Assembly: GCF_044763875.1 (NCBI RefSeq)
Contig: NZ_JBIWGZ010000001.1
Coordinates: 558,001-622,000, forward strand
Direction of reading: 5' to 3'
DNA: 64,000 nucleotides
Source of the DNA: Rummeliibacillus sp044763875
Lineage (GTDB): Bacteria > Bacillota > Bacilli > Bacillales_A > Planococcaceae
Of this stretch, positions 25,219 through 34,538 are shown piece by piece (the first letter of the stretch is position 1; each line of letters starts with the position of its first letter). The translations under genes and the position numbers were made by a program. The notes under the pieces were generated by a model, which saw only the letters and a program-made list of their open reading frames with translations, was not told the origin of the DNA and ran no database searches.

Positions 25219-27924
25219 TTATTTTGCTAATTTATTACGTAATACCATTTGTAGGATACCGCCGTTACGGTAGTAATCTACTTCTACTTCTGAGTCGAAA
25301 CGAGCAAGTGCTTTGAATTCTTTTGTAGAACCATCTTTAGCAGTTGCAGTTACAGTTAAGATATCGCGAGGTTTAACACCTTCACCGATTTTTACTGCAA
25401 ATGTTTCTTCACCAGTAAGGCCTAGTGATTCAGCGTTATCGCCATCTACAAATTGTAAAGGAAGAACACCCATCATTACTAAGTTAGAACGGTGGATACG
25501 TTCGTATGATTCAGTGATAACTGTTTTAACACCTAGAAGGTTAGTACCTTTAGCTGCCCAGTCACGTGAAGAACCCATACCGTAATCTTTACCACCAAGT
25601 ACTACTAAACCAGTGTTGTTTTCAGCATATTTCATTGCTGCATCATAGATGTATTCAACATCGCCTGTTGGCCAGTAAGTAGTGAAGCCACCTTCTGTAC
25701 CTGGAGCGATTTGGTTACGGATACGGATGTTAGCGAATGTACCACGCATCATAACTTCGTGGTTACCACGACGAGAACCGTAAGAGTTGAAGTTACGTGG
25801 TTCTACACCGTTTTCACGTAAGTATTTACCAGCAGGAGTATCTTTACCGATTGCACCTGCAGGAGAGATGTGGTCAGTTGTAATTGAGTCACCAAACTTA
25901 GCTAACACGCGTAAGCCAGCAAGTTCTTGAATATCTTCTGGTTTAGCAGATAAGTTTTGGAAGAATGGTGGGTTTTGAATGTAAGTTGATTTATCATCAA
26001 ATTCATATAATGAATCAGTTGAAGTTTCAATTTCATTCCATTTTTCGTTAGCGTTGAATACTGTTTCATATTCTTTTTGGAATAATTCACGAGTAACAAC
26101 TTTTGAAAGTACTGCGTTAACTTCTTCAGTTGTTGGCCAGATATCATCGAAGAATACATCTTTGCCGTCTTTGTCTTTACCGAATGAATCTTTACGTAGG
26201 TCAACATCTACAGTACCAGCTAATGCATAAGCAACAACCAATGGTGGTGAAGCTAAGTAGTTAGCTTTTACTAATGGGTGTACACGACCTTCGAAGTTAC
26301 GGTTACCAGAAAGTACTGAAGTTACGAATAAATCGTTAGATTTGATTGCTTCTTCAATTTCAGGTAGTAATGGACCTGAGTTACCGATACATGTAGTACA
26401 GCCGTAACCTACAGTATTGAAACCAAGAGTATCAAGGTATTGTTGTAAACCAGAGTCTTGTAAGTAGCCAGTAACAACTTTAGATCCTGGAGCCAATGAA
26501 GTTTTAACCCATTTAGGAACTGTTAAGCCTTTTTCAATCGCTTTTTTCGCAACAAGACCTGCAGCGATTAAAACGTATGGGTTTGATGTATTTGTACATG
26601 AAGTGATTGCAGCAATACCAACAGCACCTGCTGGAATTTCTACATCGCCTTCAGCAAATTTAGCTGTTGCTGTTTTTGTGAATTCATCTTCAGTTAAACC
26701 GAAGCCTTGAACACCAGCTGGAGCAACTACTACTTCGTGGTAGCGATTTTTCATGTTAGAAAGTGGAATCAAATCTTGTGGACGTTTAGGACCAGAAAGG
26801 TTTGGTTCGATATCGTTTAAGTCGATTTCTACTACATCAGTGTAAGTTGGTTCTAATTCTGGGTCAAAGAACATGTTGTTTGATTTCAAGTATGATTCTA
26901 CAACTTTGATATGTTCTTCTTCACGACCAGTTAAACGCATGTAGTTAAGTGATTCTTCATCAATTGCAAAGTAACCACAAGTTGCGCCATATTCAGGAGC
27001 CATGTTAGAGATTGTTGCACGGTCAGCCAATGGAAGTGCAGGTACGCCAGGTCCGAAGAACTCAACGAATTTACCTACAACACCTTTTTTACGTAACTCT
27101 TGAGTAACTTTAAGAGCTAAGTCAGTAGCTGTTGTGCCACTTGGAAGTTTACCAGTAAGTTTAACACCGATAACTTCTGGAATTGGGAAGTATGAAGGTT
27201 GACCTAACATACCAGCTTCAGCTTCGATACCACCAACGCCCCAACCAAGAACACCGATACCGTTGATCATAGTTGTATGAGAGTCAGTACCAACTACTGA
27301 GTCTGGGAATGTTTCGAATGTACCGTCAGCATTTTCGTTCACGTGAACTACTGGAGCTAGGTATTCTAGGTTAACTTGGTGTACGATACCAGTTGCTGGT
27401 GGAACAGCACGGAAGTTATCGTAAGCAGTTTGTGCCCATTTTAAGAAGTTATAACGTTCTGCGTTACGTTCGAATTCAAGATCCATATTTGCTTGTAGTG
27501 CAGATGAGTTACCGTATTTATCAACTTGTACTGAGTGGTCAATTACTAAATCAACTGGAATTGCAGGGTTGATTTCGTTAGCGTCGCCGCCCATTTCTTT
27601 CATAGCTGTACGTAGAGATGTTAAGTCAACTACTACTGGTACACCAGTGAAATCTTGTAGTACTACGCGAGATGGTTTGAAAGGTACTTCAGCGTTTGCG
27701 TCTGCATCTTTACCCCATTTAGCTAAGTTGTCTACGTGATCTTCTTTGATTACGTAGCCGTCATATTGACGTAATACTGATTCTAATAATACTTTGATTG
27801 AATAAGGAAGGCGTGAAACTTGTGCGATGCCAGCTTCTTCGATCGCAGCTAAACGATAAAAGTTATAAGTTTTACCGTTAACTTCGAATGAAGAACGACT
27901 ATTATGCAAGTTGTTGTTTGCCAT
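25219..27924 (-). CDS. acnA: aconitate hydratase
   Basis: This 901-residue enzyme interconverts citrate and isocitrate in the TCA cycle and, in Bacillus, doubles as an RNA-binding regulator when its cluster is lost. The [4Fe-4S] cysteines lie in ITSCTNTSNP and YGCTTCIGNSGPL. VVGTDSHTTMINGIGVLGWGVGG, FGDSITTDHISPAG and YGSRRGNHEVMMRGTFANIR are active-site blocks of the AcnA type. GGGGGAACCGAAC precedes the ATG. The codon choice is more regular than in neighbouring genes, as expected for high expression. It is equivalent to B. subtilis citB, and lies in the same neighbourhood as parEC. Confidence 0.97.
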   Translation of the reverse strand: MANNNLHNSRSSFEVNGKTYNFYRLAAIEEAGIAQVSRLPYSIKVLLESVLRQYDGYVIKEDHVDNLAKWGKDADANAEVPFKPSRVVLQDFTGVPVVVDLTSLRTAMKEMGGDANEINPAIPVDLVIDHSVQVDKYGNSSALQANMDLEFERNAERYNFLKWAQTAYDNFRAVPPATGIVHQVNLEYLAPVVHVNENADGTFETFPDSVVGTDSHTTMINGIGVLGWGVGGIEAEAGMLGQPSYFPIPEVIGVKLTGKLPSGTTATDLALKVTQELRKKGVVGKFVEFFGPGVPALPLADRATISNMAPEYGATCGYFAIDEESLNYMRLTGREEEHIKVVESYLKSNNMFFDPELEPTYTDVVEIDLNDIEPNLSGPKRPQDLIPLSNMKNRYHEVVVAPAGVQGFGLTEDEFTKTATAKFAEGDVEIPAGAVGIAAITSCTNTSNPYVLIAAGLVAKKAIEKGLTVPKWVKTSLAPGSKVVTGYLQDSGLQQYLDTLGFNTVGYGCTTCIGNSGPLLPEIEEAIKSNDLFVTSVLSGNRNFEGRVHPLVKANYLASPPLVVAYALAGTVDVDLRKDSFGKDKDGKDVFFDDIWPTTEEVNAVLSKVVTRELFQKEYETVFNANEKWNEIETSTDSLYEFDDKSTYIQNPPFFQNLSAKPEDIQELAGLRVLAKFGDSITTDHISPAGAIGKDTPAGKYLRENGVEPRNFNSYGSRRGNHEVMMRGTFANIRIRNQIAPGTEGGFTTYWPTGDVEYIYDAAMKYAENNTGLVVLGGKDYGMGSSRDWAAKGTNLLGVKTVITESYERIHRSNLVMMGVLPLQFVDGDNAESLGLTGEETFAVKIGEGVKPRDILTVTATAKDGSTKEFKALARFDSEVEVDYYRNGGILQMVLRNKLAK

Positions 27925-28044
27925 TGTTCGGTTCCCCCTCTAAATAAACTAATGAAAAGGCTTTTTAATTGAGCATCTTTTCTCCAAAACCAATAATAAT
28001 CGAAAAAGATACATAAGTAAATAACATTAATTTTATGCTTTGTG

Positions 28045-28059
28045 ATAAGAAAAAATTAT
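28045..28059. promoter_or_regulatory. candidate CcpC box upstream of acnA
   Basis: The sequence is ATAA, seven bases, TTAT, the CcpC pattern known for B. subtilis citB. It lies about 120 bp upstream of the acnA start. In AT-rich DNA this is a weak pattern. Confidence 0.35.
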
Positions 28060-28064
28060 GACCT

Positions 28065-28454
28065 CTAATTTAGAAAACGTTTTCGCACATTTTCATCAGG
28101 AATTTTACATATCTTACCTGAATTCGTAAATTTATAACGATTTTTGGATATTATTCGGTAAAAATAATCACGGATGGGTGAAGGAATTATTTTAAAAATA
28201 AAAAAGAACAAAAAAGGAAAGTTTAAATTTTTTGTAATAAATAGAATCGCATTCGATTCTGTTAACATTTTTCCATCCTGATAAACAACAACCGAATCTA
28301 AGTTTTGAGTTATATTTGCTGGTAATAACTTTGCTGCGACTTCTCCTTGTAGTGGTGCAAATTTAAAAATCGGTTTCTTTTCATGTCTTAGTACAAATTG
28401 CACCGACTTTTGGCAAAATCCACAGTCACCATCATAGAAAAGAATCGAATTCAT
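28065..28454 (-). CDS. DCC-family thiol-disulfide oxidoreductase-like protein (DUF393)
   Basis: This 129-residue protein begins MNSILFYDGDCGFCQKSVQFVLRHEK; DGDCGFC carries the DxDC..C signature of the DCC family. A later TESNAILFI and hydrophobic FPFLFFFIFKIIP stretch are usual for the family. A redox role is suggested by the CxxC motif, but no substrate is known. AAAGGAGGATGTT before the ATG at 28454 fixes the start; a longer frame upstream has no ribosome binding site. Confidence 0.88.
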   Translation of the reverse strand: MNSILFYDGDCGFCQKSVQFVLRHEKKPIFKFAPLQGEVAAKLLPANITQNLDSVVVYQDGKMLTESNAILFITKNLNFPFLFFFIFKIIPSPIRDYFYRIISKNRYKFTNSGKICKIPDENVRKRFLN

Positions 28455-28530
28455 AACATCCTCCTTTATTTTATAATAGAAGAAACGCCAATTTCTCTTA
28501 ATGGTACAGAGAATTGAAATTATTATCAAT

Positions 28531-28560
28531 AAAAATACCCAGCTTAGGCTGGGCTTTTTT
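28531..28560 (-). terminator. terminator of lutABC operon 1
   Basis: On the minus strand GCCCAGC pairs with GCTGGGT over CTAA, followed by ATTTTTATT. It lies 9 bp past the lutC stop codon. Confidence 0.85.
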
Positions 28561-28568
28561 CAGCTAAA

Positions 28569-29279
28569 TTATTCATCTATCAAGATAATATATGTTGCAT
28601 GAATTGGGCCATGTACTCCAACAACTAATTTCATCTCAATATCAGCCGAGTTACTCGGACCAGATACGAAATCAATTGCTGATGGTAATGTTTCACCTGA
28701 TTCTACACGTTTGTTTAATATTTGTGCTACTTGTGTCATACGAGGTACAATCGTGCTTTTTTTGACAATAGCGATAAAACTATTAGGTAAAAGACCAACA
28801 GATTTACCCTGTTCCTTATCAGAAAAAAGCACAACAGTTCCTGATTCTGCTAGCGCATACTCAGAAAAAGTTAGCCCAATATTAGCTTTTTCCGCATTTT
28901 CAATATTTTTTTCTCCTAATTCTTCCTTCCATTGTGAGATTTCATATCCTTTTCTTGGCCATATTTCTTCATACAATGATTTTAGCTTGTATTGATTAAA
29001 GCGTGGATCTTGCCACATTGAAATTGGTCCACCACCATAGTTTTCTACTACTTGTTCTAATGCTTGTGGTAATTCTTCAACAGTCGTTTTTACTACATCT
29101 GTATGAATGTTTTGACACTGCTTTTCAAGAATTTCTAACAAATCGTCTTGTGATAATCCTTGATAGCCTTTTTTCTGTGGTGCGTATTTCCAATTACGTT
29201 GTGGTTTATCTGTTGTATTTACAGCACGACCTAAAGACATCCCGATTGTTTCTAAAAATTCTTCACGGTGTTGAATCAT
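28569..29279 (-). CDS. lutC: lactate utilization protein C, copy 1
   Basis: This 236-residue LUD-domain protein is the third subunit of the LutABC L-lactate oxidation complex. Motifs are ENYGGGPISMWQDPRF, IGLTFSEYALAESGTVVLFS and the C-terminal IDFVSGPSNSADIEMKLVVGVHGPIHATYI. Its ATG overlaps the lutB stop codon by 4 bp. A second copy is at 33828-34538 (many blocks identical, clearly paralogous). Confidence 0.93.
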   Translation of the reverse strand: MIQHREEFLETIGMSLGRAVNTTDKPQRNWKYAPQKKGYQGLSQDDLLEILEKQCQNIHTDVVKTTVEELPQALEQVVENYGGGPISMWQDPRFNQYKLKSLYEEIWPRKGYEISQWKEELGEKNIENAEKANIGLTFSEYALAESGTVVLFSDKEQGKSVGLLPNSFIAIVKKSTIVPRMTQVAQILNKRVESGETLPSAIDFVSGPSNSADIEMKLVVGVHGPIHATYIILIDE

Positions 29280-30712
29280 TTGTTGTCACTTCCCTTTTCA
29301 TGTTCCTTGAACCAATCTCTAAAGCGTTCTTTTTTAGGTGCTGGGAAATCACGAACTTTAGTCCATTCTTTTAATGGTCCAGGTCCTTTTGAAATTTTTC
29401 CGTTTTTCGAAAGGGGTGCTACAAAGCGTGAAGCGATCTTAGCTCCAGTTGCGTATATTGAGCTTGATGATCCACCTAGGCTAAATGCTTTCATCAGCAT
29501 GGCTTCGGAAACGGGTGCCTTTCCTTCCTTTTCAACGATTCGTTCACGATGTGTTAATAGCAATTCATGTAATGGAATCTTTACTGGACATGCTTCTGAA
29601 CACGCTCCACATAAAGATGATGCGTATGGCAACTCTTTGAATTCATCATAACCGGCTAGTAATGGCGTTAAAACAGCGCCAATAGGTCCTGAATAGATAG
29701 AATTATAAGAATGTCCACCTATATGCCGGTATACTGGGCATACATTGACACAGGCACCGCAACGAATACATTGTAGAATAGATTGGAAATCTGTACCTAA
29801 AATACTTGAACGACCATTATCGACAATAACTAAATGAAAATCCTCAGGTCCATCTGTTTCTCCGGGTTTACGTGGTCCTGTAATAACATTGACATAGCTT
29901 GGCAATTTTTGGCCAACTGCACTTCTTGTTAGCATATTCACTAAAACTTCTAGTTCTTCAAATGTTGGTACTAGTCTTTCCATCCCCATGACTGTAATTT
30001 GAGTTTTTGGAATTGTTGTAACCAGCCCCGCATTTCCTTCATTCGTCACAAGACTGATAGAACCTGATTCCGTTATGGCAAAATTACATCCCGTAATCCC
30101 AACATCCGCTGTTAGGAATTCATTGCGCAATGTAGTACGAACATGTCTTGCTAAATCACCAGCTTCAGCTGAATTTTCTGGATTATATCCTAATTTATCA
30201 ACAAACACATCTTTCACTTGATGGGCATTTTTATGTAATGCCGGTGCGACAATATGTGAAGGTTTATCGTGATTATCAATTTGCAATATATACTCACCTA
30301 AGTCAGTTTCCACAACTGTACATCCTGTTTCTTCCAATGCTTCATTTAAACTGATTTCTTCGGTTACCATTGATTTTGATTTAACGATTTTCTTTGCTTT
30401 CTTTTTCTTCACGACTTCTTGAATATAATCTGTCGCATCTTTTGCTGTTTTTGCAAAAAATACATGTCCGCCAGCTTTTTCAACGTTTTCAGCTAATTCA
30501 TTTAAGTAATAATCTAAATGATTTAATACATGTTGACGAATTTCTTCTCCATGCGAACGCCACTCTTCCCAATCACCTAATTCTTCTGCAGCGGCAATAC
30601 GACCTGCACGAAGACGATCTTGAGCAGAAACTACTGACCCTCTCATAAATGAATTGCTTAAATTATCTTCGACGTTATCTTTAAATTTATGATTATTAAA
30701 TTGAATAGACAT
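29276..30712 (-). CDS. lutB: lactate utilization iron-sulfur protein B, copy 1
   Basis: This 478-residue iron-sulfur subunit has an N-terminal LUD domain (KSKSMVTEEISLNEAL, ITGCNFAITESGSI) and two 4Fe-4S motifs, CIRCGACVNVCPVYRHIGGH and CGACSEACPVKIPLHELLL. The tail after the clusters ends in PKKERFRDWFKEHEKG. With LutA and LutC it oxidises L-lactate to pyruvate, passing electrons to the respiratory chain. It begins 17 bp after lutA. Its closest relative here is the copy at 34535-35965. Confidence 0.95.
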   Translation of the reverse strand: MSIQFNNHKFKDNVEDNLSNSFMRGSVVSAQDRLRAGRIAAAEELGDWEEWRSHGEEIRQHVLNHLDYYLNELAENVEKAGGHVFFAKTAKDATDYIQEVVKKKKAKKIVKSKSMVTEEISLNEALEETGCTVVETDLGEYILQIDNHDKPSHIVAPALHKNAHQVKDVFVDKLGYNPENSAEAGDLARHVRTTLRNEFLTADVGITGCNFAITESGSISLVTNEGNAGLVTTIPKTQITVMGMERLVPTFEELEVLVNMLTRSAVGQKLPSYVNVITGPRKPGETDGPEDFHLVIVDNGRSSILGTDFQSILQCIRCGACVNVCPVYRHIGGHSYNSIYSGPIGAVLTPLLAGYDEFKELPYASSLCGACSEACPVKIPLHELLLTHRERIVEKEGKAPVSEAMLMKAFSLGGSSSSIYATGAKIASRFVAPLSKNGKISKGPGPLKEWTKVRDFPAPKKERFRDWFKEHEKGSDNK

Positions 30713-30729
30713 TCAATTCCCTACCTTCC

Positions 30730-31446
30730 CTAATGGTGATTCAGTACTTCTGCAATATGCATTACTTTGACATTTTCACCACGTCTTTGCATACGGCCTC
30801 CAATGTTCATCAAACAGCCACCGTCTGCTCCTATTAAGTAATCTGCCCCAGTTTGTAATGTACTATCTACTTTTTCATCTACCATTTGTTCGGAAATATT
30901 GCCCATTTTCACAGAGAACGTTCCACCAAAGCCACAACAATTATAGCTATTTGGCAAATCAATCAATTGAAGACCTTCCACATGACTTAATAATTTTTTG
31001 GGTGACTCAGATACGCCTAAAAGTCTAGTCATATGGCATGATGGATGGTATGTAGCTTTCCCCTCTAATTTCGCACCTACATCCTCAATTTTTAGTACAT
31101 TGACGATAAAATCCGTTAATTCGTATGTTTTGGATGCAACTTTTTTCGCTTTTTCAAAATAAATTGGATCCTCTTTAAACACTTTTGGATATTCTTTGAA
31201 CATAAACGCACAAGAACCAGATGGTGCTACTATCACTTCAGCATCCTCAAACGCTTCAATCATTTTTTTCATAGGTTCTTTTGCGTCTCTTACATAACCT
31301 GAGTTATAAGCAGGTTGACCACAACAAACTTGGCCTTTTGGAAAAATAACTTCACAACCCAATCTTTCTAATAGTTCAACTGTCGCTTTACCTACATCTG
31401 TTTGAAACATATCCACAATACATGTTGCAAATAATGAAACCTTCAT
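30730..31446 (-). CDS. lutA: lactate utilization protein A, copy 1
   Basis: A 238-residue (Fe-S)-binding protein with two CCG domains: GQVCCGQPAYNSGY and PNSYNCCGFGGTFS. It also has APSGSCAFM and YHPSCHMTRLLG cysteine motifs. It is the redox subunit homologous to glycolate oxidase GlpC/GlcF subunits. GAGGGGGATTTATGA precedes the ATG. It is the first gene of the operon. No lutR regulator or lactate permease lies beside it. Confidence 0.94.
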   Translation of the reverse strand: MKVSLFATCIVDMFQTDVGKATVELLERLGCEVIFPKGQVCCGQPAYNSGYVRDAKEPMKKMIEAFEDAEVIVAPSGSCAFMFKEYPKVFKEDPIYFEKAKKVASKTYELTDFIVNVLKIEDVGAKLEGKATYHPSCHMTRLLGVSESPKKLLSHVEGLQLIDLPNSYNCCGFGGTFSVKMGNISEQMVDEKVDSTLQTGADYLIGADGGCLMNIGGRMQRRGENVKVMHIAEVLNHH

Positions 31447-31574
31447 TCATAAATCCCCCTCAATAAAAGAAAGTTAGGTCATCAGATGACTAACTAGATA
31501 GTTTTTATACTACACTCAAAATTCTATATTTTCAAACTATTTTAATTACACTATTTGTACTTATTATTGAATAC

Positions 31575-31612
31575 AAAAAGAAAGTGCGACAACTTATGGT
31601 CACACTTCCTTT
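31575..31612 (-). terminator. terminator of the LysP-like permease gene
   Basis: On the minus strand AAGTGTGAC pairs with GTCGCACTT, followed by TTCTTTTTG. It lies between the permease gene and the lutA promoter region. Confidence 0.75.
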
Positions 31613-31637
31613 TAATTTTTGATACATAGCTTTTCAA

Positions 31638-33140
31638 CTATACTTTTTTATCAAAGTCAAAATCAACTTCTTCTAATTTAACTAATTTCGTTTTCCTAAA
31701 TATTTTATAACCAATCAGTAAAATTATGAATAGTGGAATACCCAAGTATGCGGCTACAACACTGCCCCAATCCACATTATCAGCAAGAAACGCTTGGAAA
31801 TTTTGAGCTAATATTACGATAATGCCACATGCGATTGCAAAAATTGGTCCAATCGGATACCATTTTGCACGATATGGTAATTCATCTAAAGAATGACCTT
31901 GTGCCAAAAATGCTTTACGGAAACGATAATGACTGACAGAAATACCTAACCAGAAGATAAATCCTGTAATTCCTATAGCATTCATCAACCAAAGATAAAC
32001 TGTACCATCGCCAAAGAATGAAGCTAAAAAGGCAAGGCCACCAATAGCACACGTGAAAATCATACTAGCAATAGGTACACCACGTTTATTCAATTTTGCA
32101 AATATTCTTGGAGCTTGTCCTTCTCGAGCCATAGAGAATAGCATACGAGTGGATGCATAAACACTAGAATTACCTGCTGATAATACAGCTGTTAAAATAA
32201 CTGCATTCATAAGTGAGGCAGCAAATGCAATTCCTGCCTTTTTCAAAATTAGAGTAAACGGACTAACCATTACACTATCATTTTGTAAATTTGGATTTGT
32301 ATACGGAATTAGAAGTCCGATAACAAAAATCGCCAAAACATAAAATAGTAGAATTCTCCAAAACACACTATTCACAGCTTTTGGTACATTTTTGGCTGGA
32401 TCTTCACTTTCCCCAGCTGCAACACCAACAATTTCAGTTCCTTGGAAAGAAAATCCTGCTGCGATAAATACAATGAATACTCCCATCATACCGGTTGGAA
32501 AAGGTGCATCACCAACTGTGAAGTTTTTAAAGCCAACTGCTTCACCACCCATAATACCGAAAATCATAAGAATACCTACAACAATAAAAATAACAATTGC
32601 ACTTACTTTTATTAAAGAAAGCCAATATTCTCCTTCTCCATACCCCTTTACCGATAAATAGTTTAGAAGGAAAATAATCGTTAAGAATGCACCACTCCAT
32701 AACCAGGAAGGGCTATCTGGAAACCAAAATTTCATAATCATCGTAGATGCGGTCAATTCAGCTGCAATTGTCATTGCCCAGTTAAACCAATAAGTCCATC
32801 CAATGGCAAAACCGAATGCAGGATCCACAAATTTAGACGCATATGTACTAAATGAGCCACTTGTTGGCATAAAAGCTGCCATCTCTCCTAAACTAGTCAT
32901 AACAAAGTAGACCATTGCTCCAACTATAGCATATGCTAGTAATGCACCACCTGGACCAGCCGTATGAATTGCAGTTCCACTACTAAGAAATAAACCGGTT
33001 CCAATTGCTCCTCCGATTGAAATCATCGTTAAATGACGGGATTTTAATTTCCGTTGTAAATGCTGTTGTTCTTGCTGTTCAACAATACTTTGTTCATGTT
33101 GTTTAATAACAACATTTTGTTCCTCATGATGTACTGTCAT
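31638..33140 (-). CDS. amino-acid permease, LysP-like (APC superfamily)
   Basis: A 500-residue transporter with about 12 helices. SRHLTMISIGGAIGTGLFLSSG, AGPGGALLAYAIVGAMVYFVMTSLGE and MPTSGSFSTYASKFVDPAFGFAIGWTYWFNW match lysine-specific permease LysP closely, as does FQGTEIVGVAAGESEDPAKNVPKA. Lysine is the best guess, though other amino acids are possible. The cytoplasmic N-terminus is unusually Gln/Glu-rich (EQQEQQHLQRK). The ATG at 33140 follows AAAGGGG at 9 nt; upstream in-frame starts overlap the ribosome binding site. It lies between two lut operons. A CodY-like box is at 33316-33330; no lysine riboswitch was recognised. Confidence 0.85.
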   Translation of the reverse strand: MTVHHEEQNVVIKQHEQSIVEQQEQQHLQRKLKSRHLTMISIGGAIGTGLFLSSGTAIHTAGPGGALLAYAIVGAMVYFVMTSLGEMAAFMPTSGSFSTYASKFVDPAFGFAIGWTYWFNWAMTIAAELTASTMIMKFWFPDSPSWLWSGAFLTIIFLLNYLSVKGYGEGEYWLSLIKVSAIVIFIVVGILMIFGIMGGEAVGFKNFTVGDAPFPTGMMGVFIVFIAAGFSFQGTEIVGVAAGESEDPAKNVPKAVNSVFWRILLFYVLAIFVIGLLIPYTNPNLQNDSVMVSPFTLILKKAGIAFAASLMNAVILTAVLSAGNSSVYASTRMLFSMAREGQAPRIFAKLNKRGVPIASMIFTCAIGGLAFLASFFGDGTVYLWLMNAIGITGFIFWLGISVSHYRFRKAFLAQGHSLDELPYRAKWYPIGPIFAIACGIIVILAQNFQAFLADNVDWGSVVAAYLGIPLFIILLIGYKIFRKTKLVKLEEVDFDFDKKV

Positions 33141-33315
33141 TCTCTTCATCCCCTTTGAAAACGCTATCATTTTATTTTATAAATTTAAATGTTCTATATT
33201 ACACCCCTTCGTCAGCAAGTAAAATAGTACACTTTCGAGCAAAATAGTATTTTGTTGTCGAATTTACAAAATAAATATATTAGAAATATAATTCATAATT
33301 GTCTGAAATGCAATG

Positions 33316-33330
33316 AATTTTTAGAAATTT
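33316..33330 (+). promoter_or_regulatory. CodY-like box upstream of the LysP-like permease
   Basis: The bases AATTTTTAGAAATTT match the CodY consensus at 13 of 15 positions. The site is about 175 bp upstream of the permease start. CodY control of amino-acid permeases is common. Confidence 0.4.
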
Positions 33331-33392
33331 AGTACTTTTTTTAAAAAAGTTAATACTTTTTATTTTCAAAAATGTATATCCGAAGTAAAATT

Positions 33393-33426
33393 AGTGCAAA
33401 TCCATGTCATTGGATTTGCACTTTTA
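33393..33426. terminator. orphan strong hairpin
   Basis: AGTGCAAATCCA pairs with TGGATTTGCACT over a 6-nt loop, followed by TTTTAGG on the plus strand. No plus-strand gene lies upstream. It may be a backup terminator for the second lut operon on the minus strand or end an unannotated plus-strand RNA. Confidence 0.5.
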
Positions 33427-33529
33427 GGTTTTGAATCTGTTGATTTCCGTTCAAATATGACACTTTCTACATGATGTGGAGTTAGCTTCAATTTTAACTG
33501 GTGAGCGTTGAATTCCTTGACAGTGGAGA

Positions 33530-33670
33530 CTTTTTCTTTGCCATCGTTTCGTCAGAAGAAAAAGATTGCTCATACGGTTACTCGTTGCAGAAAATTTTTG
33601 CAGCATGTGGGCTTTATCTTACTTACTTTCTCTCAGGAGTCATCGCAATTTCCATTTCAACAAAGATAGC
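33530..33670. repeat. GC-rich dispersed palindromic repeat, copy C (degenerate)
   Basis: A decayed member of the repeat family: phrases like CATACGGTTACTCGTTGCAG and CTCAGGAGTCATCGCAATTTCC echo the intact copies. The rest of the 33141-33827 gap is AT-rich with no gene. Confidence 0.45.
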
Positions 33671-33805
33671 TGTTTAGGACTCTGTTTGTATTCGATTTAA
33701 TCACTAATGGTTACGTATTATACTAATAATAAAGAGAAGAGCCTTTCCCCTTCTTTTCTCATTCTCAATTATTAGGACTTTAACCGAGACCATTCTGCAA
33801 CCAAA

Positions 33806-33830
33806 TACCCCTATAGAATCTGGGGTATTA
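33806..33830 (-). terminator. hairpin overlapping the lutC copy 2 stop codon
   Basis: On the minus strand AATACCCC, beginning inside the stop codon, pairs with GGGGTATT. The T-run is short, so termination may be partial. Confidence 0.5.
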
Positions 33831-34538
33831 TCTATCAGATATGATAATATAAGTTGCTTTAATGGGCCCATGAACACCAATAATTGGATTCATTTCAATA
33901 TCAGCTGAATTACTAGGTCCTGAAATAAAGTTAATACAAGCAGGAATTCCTTCGCTATTTTTTACTTGTTGTGATATAAATTGCGCTGCTTGTGTCATTC
34001 TGGGGACAATTGTACTTTGTGGAATGATAGCAATATACGATTTTGGAAGGACGCTAACAGATCTACCTTTGCCCGAACTTGAAAATAATACGACTGTTCC
34101 AGTTTCAGCAAGTGTCATATCACTAAAAGTGATTCCCACATTCGATCGTTCAGCTTGAGCTATATTAGCGGCACCAATATCAGGATTCCATTCGTTTACT
34201 ACTACATTTGAAGAGGGCCACTCATCTAGTATCAAAGATTGGAGACCAAATTCAACAAATCGTTCATCCTTCCAAATTGAAACAGGACCACCACCATTTA
34301 ATTTGACTCTATGTTTTAATTCATTTTTTAAATCTGCAACCTTCGATACAACATAATCAGTATGGATTGTATTACACTGACTTTTAAATAATTGAAGTAA
34401 TTCATTCTGTGAAAGGTCAATTAGTGTAGAGGCTTGAGGATTGTGTTTCCATTTTAATTCAGGCTTTCTTGAGGTATTAACATTTCTGCCAAGGGCTTTT
34501 GCAATATTATTTAAAAAAGGCTCACGCTGTTGAATCAC
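33828..34538 (-). CDS. lutC: lactate utilization protein C, copy 2
   Basis: This second LutC has 236 residues, the same length as copy 1. It conserves LNGGGPVSIWKDERF, VGITFSDMTLAETGTVVLFSS and INFISGPSNSADIEMNPIIGVHGPIKATYI. Its start overlaps the lutB stop by 4 bp, as in copy 1. Divergence is spread along the whole protein, so the duplication is not recent. Both copies appear intact. Confidence 0.92.
   Translation of the reverse strand: MIQQREPFLNNIAKALGRNVNTSRKPELKWKHNPQASTLIDLSQNELLQLFKSQCNTIHTDYVVSKVADLKNELKHRVKLNGGGPVSIWKDERFVEFGLQSLILDEWPSSNVVVNEWNPDIGAANIAQAERSNVGITFSDMTLAETGTVVLFSSSGKGRSVSVLPKSYIAIIPQSTIVPRMTQAAQFISQQVKNSEGIPACINFISGPSNSADIEMNPIIGVHGPIKATYIIISDR

Noticed and set aside
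31638..33392. Lysine riboswitch upstream of the LysP-like permease
   Set aside because: The upstream region lacks the conserved lysine-riboswitch blocks; only a CodY-like box and a simple hairpin were found.
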